A stretch of DNA of 37,301 nt from Hemicentrotus pulcherrimus (Eukaryota > Echinodermata > Echinoidea > Camarodonta > Strongylocentrotidae), in contig BEXV01000124.1 in NCBI GenBank assembly GCA_003118195.1, positions 329,292 through 366,592 on the forward strand, written 5' to 3'. Position 1 is the stretch's first letter; every line of letters starts with the position of its first letter. Below the pieces are notes generated by a model, which was not told where the DNA came from, ran no database searches, and worked only from the letters and a program-made list of their open reading frames with translations. Of the stretch, positions 36,701 through 37,301 are shown in pieces. Position numbers and translations under genes: made by a program.

Positions 36701-37172
36701 CCACATGTTCATCTAGTCCCGTATACATATTTCTTTGTACAGTGCTTGTAACTTTACCAAGACTGGGCCAAATTTCTGATCATTTTGATGACTCCAGAAC
36801 CTTGCAGTACACACCAATACTTATATGCTGGATGATCAACGTTTTCTGGTCGATCCCACACTGTTTCTTTCACAATACAATCACATGACCAGAATTCAAT
36901 TTTATCTGTCCGAACAAGAACAATGAAGAAAAGTGATGTACCTTGATGGTTTTCTTGCAGGAATGCATGAGGGCATAATCAATGTCGGGTTTGGCAGCCA
37001 TCTCTTTCTCCCTGTTGAAGACCTTGATGTGGCAGTCATTGCTCAGTTCTTCCTGGTGGGACCGTAGGCACTCCATCACCCTGGCATTGCCCTGGGTCAC
37101 CGTGGCGCAAAGCTTGGTAACATCCGTGCCGCACGCTTTCGTGAGCTCGGGATCCAACTTGATGTTTTCATC
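30071..37172 (-). CDS. GLG1: GLG1 (Golgi apparatus protein 1 / ESL-1 / CFR-1), 3' part, eight exons
   Basis: A type I membrane sialoglycoprotein of the Golgi that binds FGFs and E-selectin and affects TGF-beta maturation (established for vertebrate GLG1). Exons on the minus strand: 37172-36942, 36175-36096, 35145-34950, 34481-34446, 33578-33408, 32259-32139, 31485-31379, 30238-30071. All junctions are GT-AG and phases match; 1110 nt encode 369 aa plus stop. The luminal part is a run of about 60-residue cysteine-rich GLG1 repeats with the family hallmarks DPxLxKAC, ACALDIKHYC and the spaced ECL/SCL motifs. It ends with a hydrophobic helix (NYFVMVFLSFVGVLFFFGLC) and the cytoplasmic tail GRVTKRVRQEVKNK, closely like the vertebrate tail. 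The signal peptide and earlier repeats are beyond the window edge. Confidence 0.96.
30660..31020. repeat. CT-rich and (AC)n simple sequence
   Basis: Alternating (CT)n, (AC)n, TTC and CCCT runs; purine-rich on the sense strand of GLG1. Confidence 0.9.
31025..31370. repeat. 189-base tandem duplication containing an exon-like segment
   Basis: TTAATGACTATGGTGTTCTA begins at 31025 and again at 31214, and the following bases match through the CCCTTCCCTTTTCTCTC stretch up to the N at 31366. The two copies are almost identical, so the duplication is recent or an assembly artefact. Confidence 0.88.
31379..31485 (-). CDS. GLG1: GLG1 exon: last luminal repeat
   Basis: The acceptor is TCTATTTCAG and the donor CAG|GTAAGA. 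It encodes MSCLLEALDEKAVSLQPDCK then RMMSERKEMWEYAAQ, phase 1 to 0. An N at 31366 and a long CT tract lie just past the donor. Confidence 0.95.
31486..32138. other. GLG1 intron
   Basis: 653 bases with standard ends; a GATGGCGATGATG simple repeat at about 31858-31897 and a G run at 31800-31808; nothing else. Confidence 0.8.
32139..32259 (-). CDS. GLG1: GLG1 exon: cysteine-rich repeat
   Basis: The acceptor is GTTTAACAG and the donor CAAC|GTAAGT. It encodes QVVNLFREGLADIHVDPLLY then KACALDIKHYCAGIPQGQGQ, phase 0 to 1. The ACALDIKH core is the most conserved part of the family's last repeat. Confidence 0.95.
32308..32624. mobile_element. Foldback element with GGGTGGTATTC ends in GLG1 intron
   Basis: ATGGGTGGTATTCTCATAAG at the left and GGAATACCACCCATT at the right. 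Inner arms AGTTCACACTTCTATGGAGTG / CACTCCATAAAAGTGTGAACT pair strongly. It ends six bases from the duplicated GLG1 exon fragment. Confidence 0.8.
32630..32715 (-). pseudogene. GLG1: Partial duplicate of a GLG1 exon
   Basis: About 85 bases align with 33437-33521 of the GLG1 exon at 33408-33578. On the minus strand the matching frame reads TIKEKCSKEMDNPGTGNEEE then CLMAHL, against TIKEKCSEEMDNPGTGRVEE and CLKAHL in the real exon. Both cysteines are kept and the frame has no stop within the match. The 5' half of the exon and both splice sites are missing; the flanks are a foldback element on one side and a CCA/CAT simple repeat on the other. Confidence 0.85.
32718..32885. repeat. CCA/CAT-rich simple sequence
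   Basis: Runs of CATCACCA and ACCACCACC; any frame across it is low complexity. Confidence 0.9.
33293..33405 (-). repeat. 12-base minisatellite beside a GLG1 donor
   Basis: On the minus strand, units of GGTTGTAATGTT / GGTTGTAATGGC follow right after the donor at 33407. The unit is a multiple of three, so if the intron were retained the frame would encode GCN-type Cys/Gly/Asn repeats. Confidence 0.8.
33408..33578 (-). CDS. GLG1: GLG1 exon: cysteine-rich repeat
   Basis: The acceptor is ATTTTGTGCAG and the donor CAG|GTCAGT. Its 57 codons, phase 0 to 0, read LLKEGAEDYRLDRNLVKYCS, TTIKEKCSEEMDNPGTGRVE and ECLKAHLGEIKDGKCQQ. A partial, diverged copy of this exon lies at 32630-32715 in the following intron. 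Confidence 0.95.
33718..33870. repeat. Tandem duplication, 78-base unit, in GLG1 intron
   Basis: CTCCAGGGGGTAATCAAGGC at 33718 and CTCCAGGGGGTACTCAGGGC at about 33797 each lead to TTTAGCAAAGGTACCCTGCG and ATG. Two diverged copies. Confidence 0.8.
33871..33982 (+). mobile_element. SINE tail fragment
   Basis: TGCTATATAAGAATGCTC followed by (ATT)n at about 33951-33980 matches the tail of the SINE at 25671-26039 (GCTATATAAGAACTAGC then (ATT)n). No tRNA-like head precedes it closely, so it is a 5'-truncated or diverged copy. Confidence 0.6.
33983..34445. other. GLG1 intron remainder
   Basis: No further feature seen between the SINE tail and the 36-base exon. Confidence 0.7.
34446..34481 (-). CDS. 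GLG1: GLG1 36-nt microexon
   Basis: The acceptor is TTGATTACAG and the donor GGA|GTAAGT. It encodes exactly twelve residues, NLSPACDKHMSG, in phase 0 at both ends. It corresponds to the LSSDCEDQIR segment of vertebrate GLG1, supplying the fourth cysteine of its repeat. Confidence 0.88.
34482..34949. other. GLG1 intron
   Basis: 468 bases, standard splice ends, no further feature. Confidence 0.85.
34950..35145 (-). CDS. GLG1: GLG1 exon: cysteine-rich repeat
   Basis: The acceptor is GATCCACAG and the donor CCT|GTGAGT. It encodes CRMVLNKRQIERNSNIMLNP, LLRKACKMDIPKFCKDV and GKIISCLRGQFSKRQP, phase 2 to 0. The match to vertebrate GLG1 (MLRKACKADIPKFC region) is strong. Confidence 0.95.
35222..35597. 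mobile_element. Foldback element with CATAGCTGCCAAC ends
   Basis: GCATAGCTGCCAACATTTG at the left; CAGTTGGCAGCTATGG at the right. It contains an internal ACCTGCCAACCTCTGG of the same family, suggesting a nested or tandem insertion. Confidence 0.7.
35847..36093. mobile_element. Truncated GTGTTTCACAAAG element abutting a GLG1 splice donor
   Basis: GGGGGTGTTTCACAAAGATC begins the left end; an inner arm TTATGGAAAGCC (about 35888) pairs with GGCTTTCCATAA at 36074-36085. The expected right terminus is absent; the exon donor at 36095 lies about ten bases from the inner arm. Confidence 0.55.
36096..36175 (-). CDS. GLG1: GLG1 exon (80 nt)
   Basis: The acceptor is CTTCTCCAG and the donor AAG|GTAATA. 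It encodes TKCKDVDPDKLIDCLKEHKD then NPDTEP, phase 0 to 2. It continues the repeat started in the previous exon, with the two expected cysteines. The intron side of the donor runs within a few bases into an inverted-repeat arm. Confidence 0.93.
36176..36941. other. GLG1 intron
   Basis: About half is the inverted-end element at 36521-36909; the rest is featureless. Confidence 0.85.
36521..36909. mobile_element. Foldback-type element with GAGAAGGTTGAGTTCTGG ends, copy 2
   Basis: Left end TAAAGAGAAGGTTGAGTTCT then GGG; right end CCAGAATTCAATTTTATCT inverted. The interior shares CCAAGACTGGGCC and CTCCAGAACCTTGCAGTACA (inverted) with 25178-25537 and CAATACAATCACATGACCAG with 7157-7261. It ends about 33 bases from a GLG1 donor. 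Confidence 0.7.
36942..37172 (-). CDS. GLG1: GLG1 exon: cysteine-rich repeat
   Basis: The acceptor is TTCCCCAG and the donor AAG|GTACAT. Its 77 codons, phase 0 to 0, begin DENIKLDPELTKACGTDVTK and contain ARVMECLRSHQEELSNDCH, ending SCKKTIK. The cysteine positions match a GLG1 repeat and the start of the next. Confidence 0.95.
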
Positions 37173-37301
37173 CTGGGGAAAAAAATGGGTATCATTGAAT
37201 AAACTTCAAATTGCAGAAGTCCACACAACACACACAAAAAAACCCTCACCTTAACCCTATCTAGCCTGGGGGGGGGCGGGCTTTAGAAGCCCCCCCCCCC
37301 C

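Overview
The window is animal genomic DNA: AT-rich, intron-rich, with long intergenic stretches full of microsatellites, short inverted-repeat (foldback/MITE-like) elements and a tRNA-derived SINE. Two genes are clear orthologues of conserved animal genes (PRPF4B and GLG1). The style of the repeats (foldback elements ending in GTTTCACAAAG, a SINE ending GCGCTATATAAG then (ATT)n, and ATGCCTC...CGGAGGC repeats) fits an echinoderm, most likely a sea urchin. The species cannot be fixed from the sequence alone. I saw no prokaryotic genes, CRISPR arrays or viral genes.

Layout. (1) 1-6079, + strand: the 3' part of PRPF4B, the PRP4 spliceosomal CMGC kinase. Five coding exons join with intact phase and run from just before helix alphaC to the C-terminus. 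The N-terminal RS-rich part, the P-loop and the VAIK lysine lie outside the window. A 3' UTR follows, with a candidate AATAAA at 6739. (2) About 6.8-14.4 kb: no convincing gene; AT-rich DNA, a tandem repeat, foldback elements and a 148-base gap. (3) 21231-14399, - strand: a complete gene of at least seven coding exons for a protein I do not recognise. The first exon uses a GC donor. The seven exons sum to 1218 coding bases (405 codons plus stop) without any phase conflict. A single in-frame TAA at 15358-15356 splits the last exon, and the same frame stays open for 318 more residues carrying two equally spaced four-cysteine motifs and six R-x-x-[ST]-[AG] motifs. (4) 21.2-30.0 kb: intergenic, with two short near-perfect hairpins, a three-copy CT-rich minisatellite, a full SINE and several foldback elements. 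(5) 37172-30071, - strand: the 3' part of GLG1 (Golgi apparatus protein 1 / cysteine-rich FGF receptor / ESL-1 / MG-160). Eight coding exons give 369 residues ending in a transmembrane helix and a short basic tail.

The three genes are unrelated housekeeping-type genes and show no sign of acting together. PRPF4B and the unknown gene converge tail to tail; the unknown gene and GLG1 lie in tandem on the minus strand. The best leads are the unknown cysteine-motif protein with its interrupting stop, a decayed duplicate of a GLG1 exon, and an exon-like sequence on the opposite strand of a GLG1 intron that sits in a 189-bp tandem duplication. No dramatic new system is visible.
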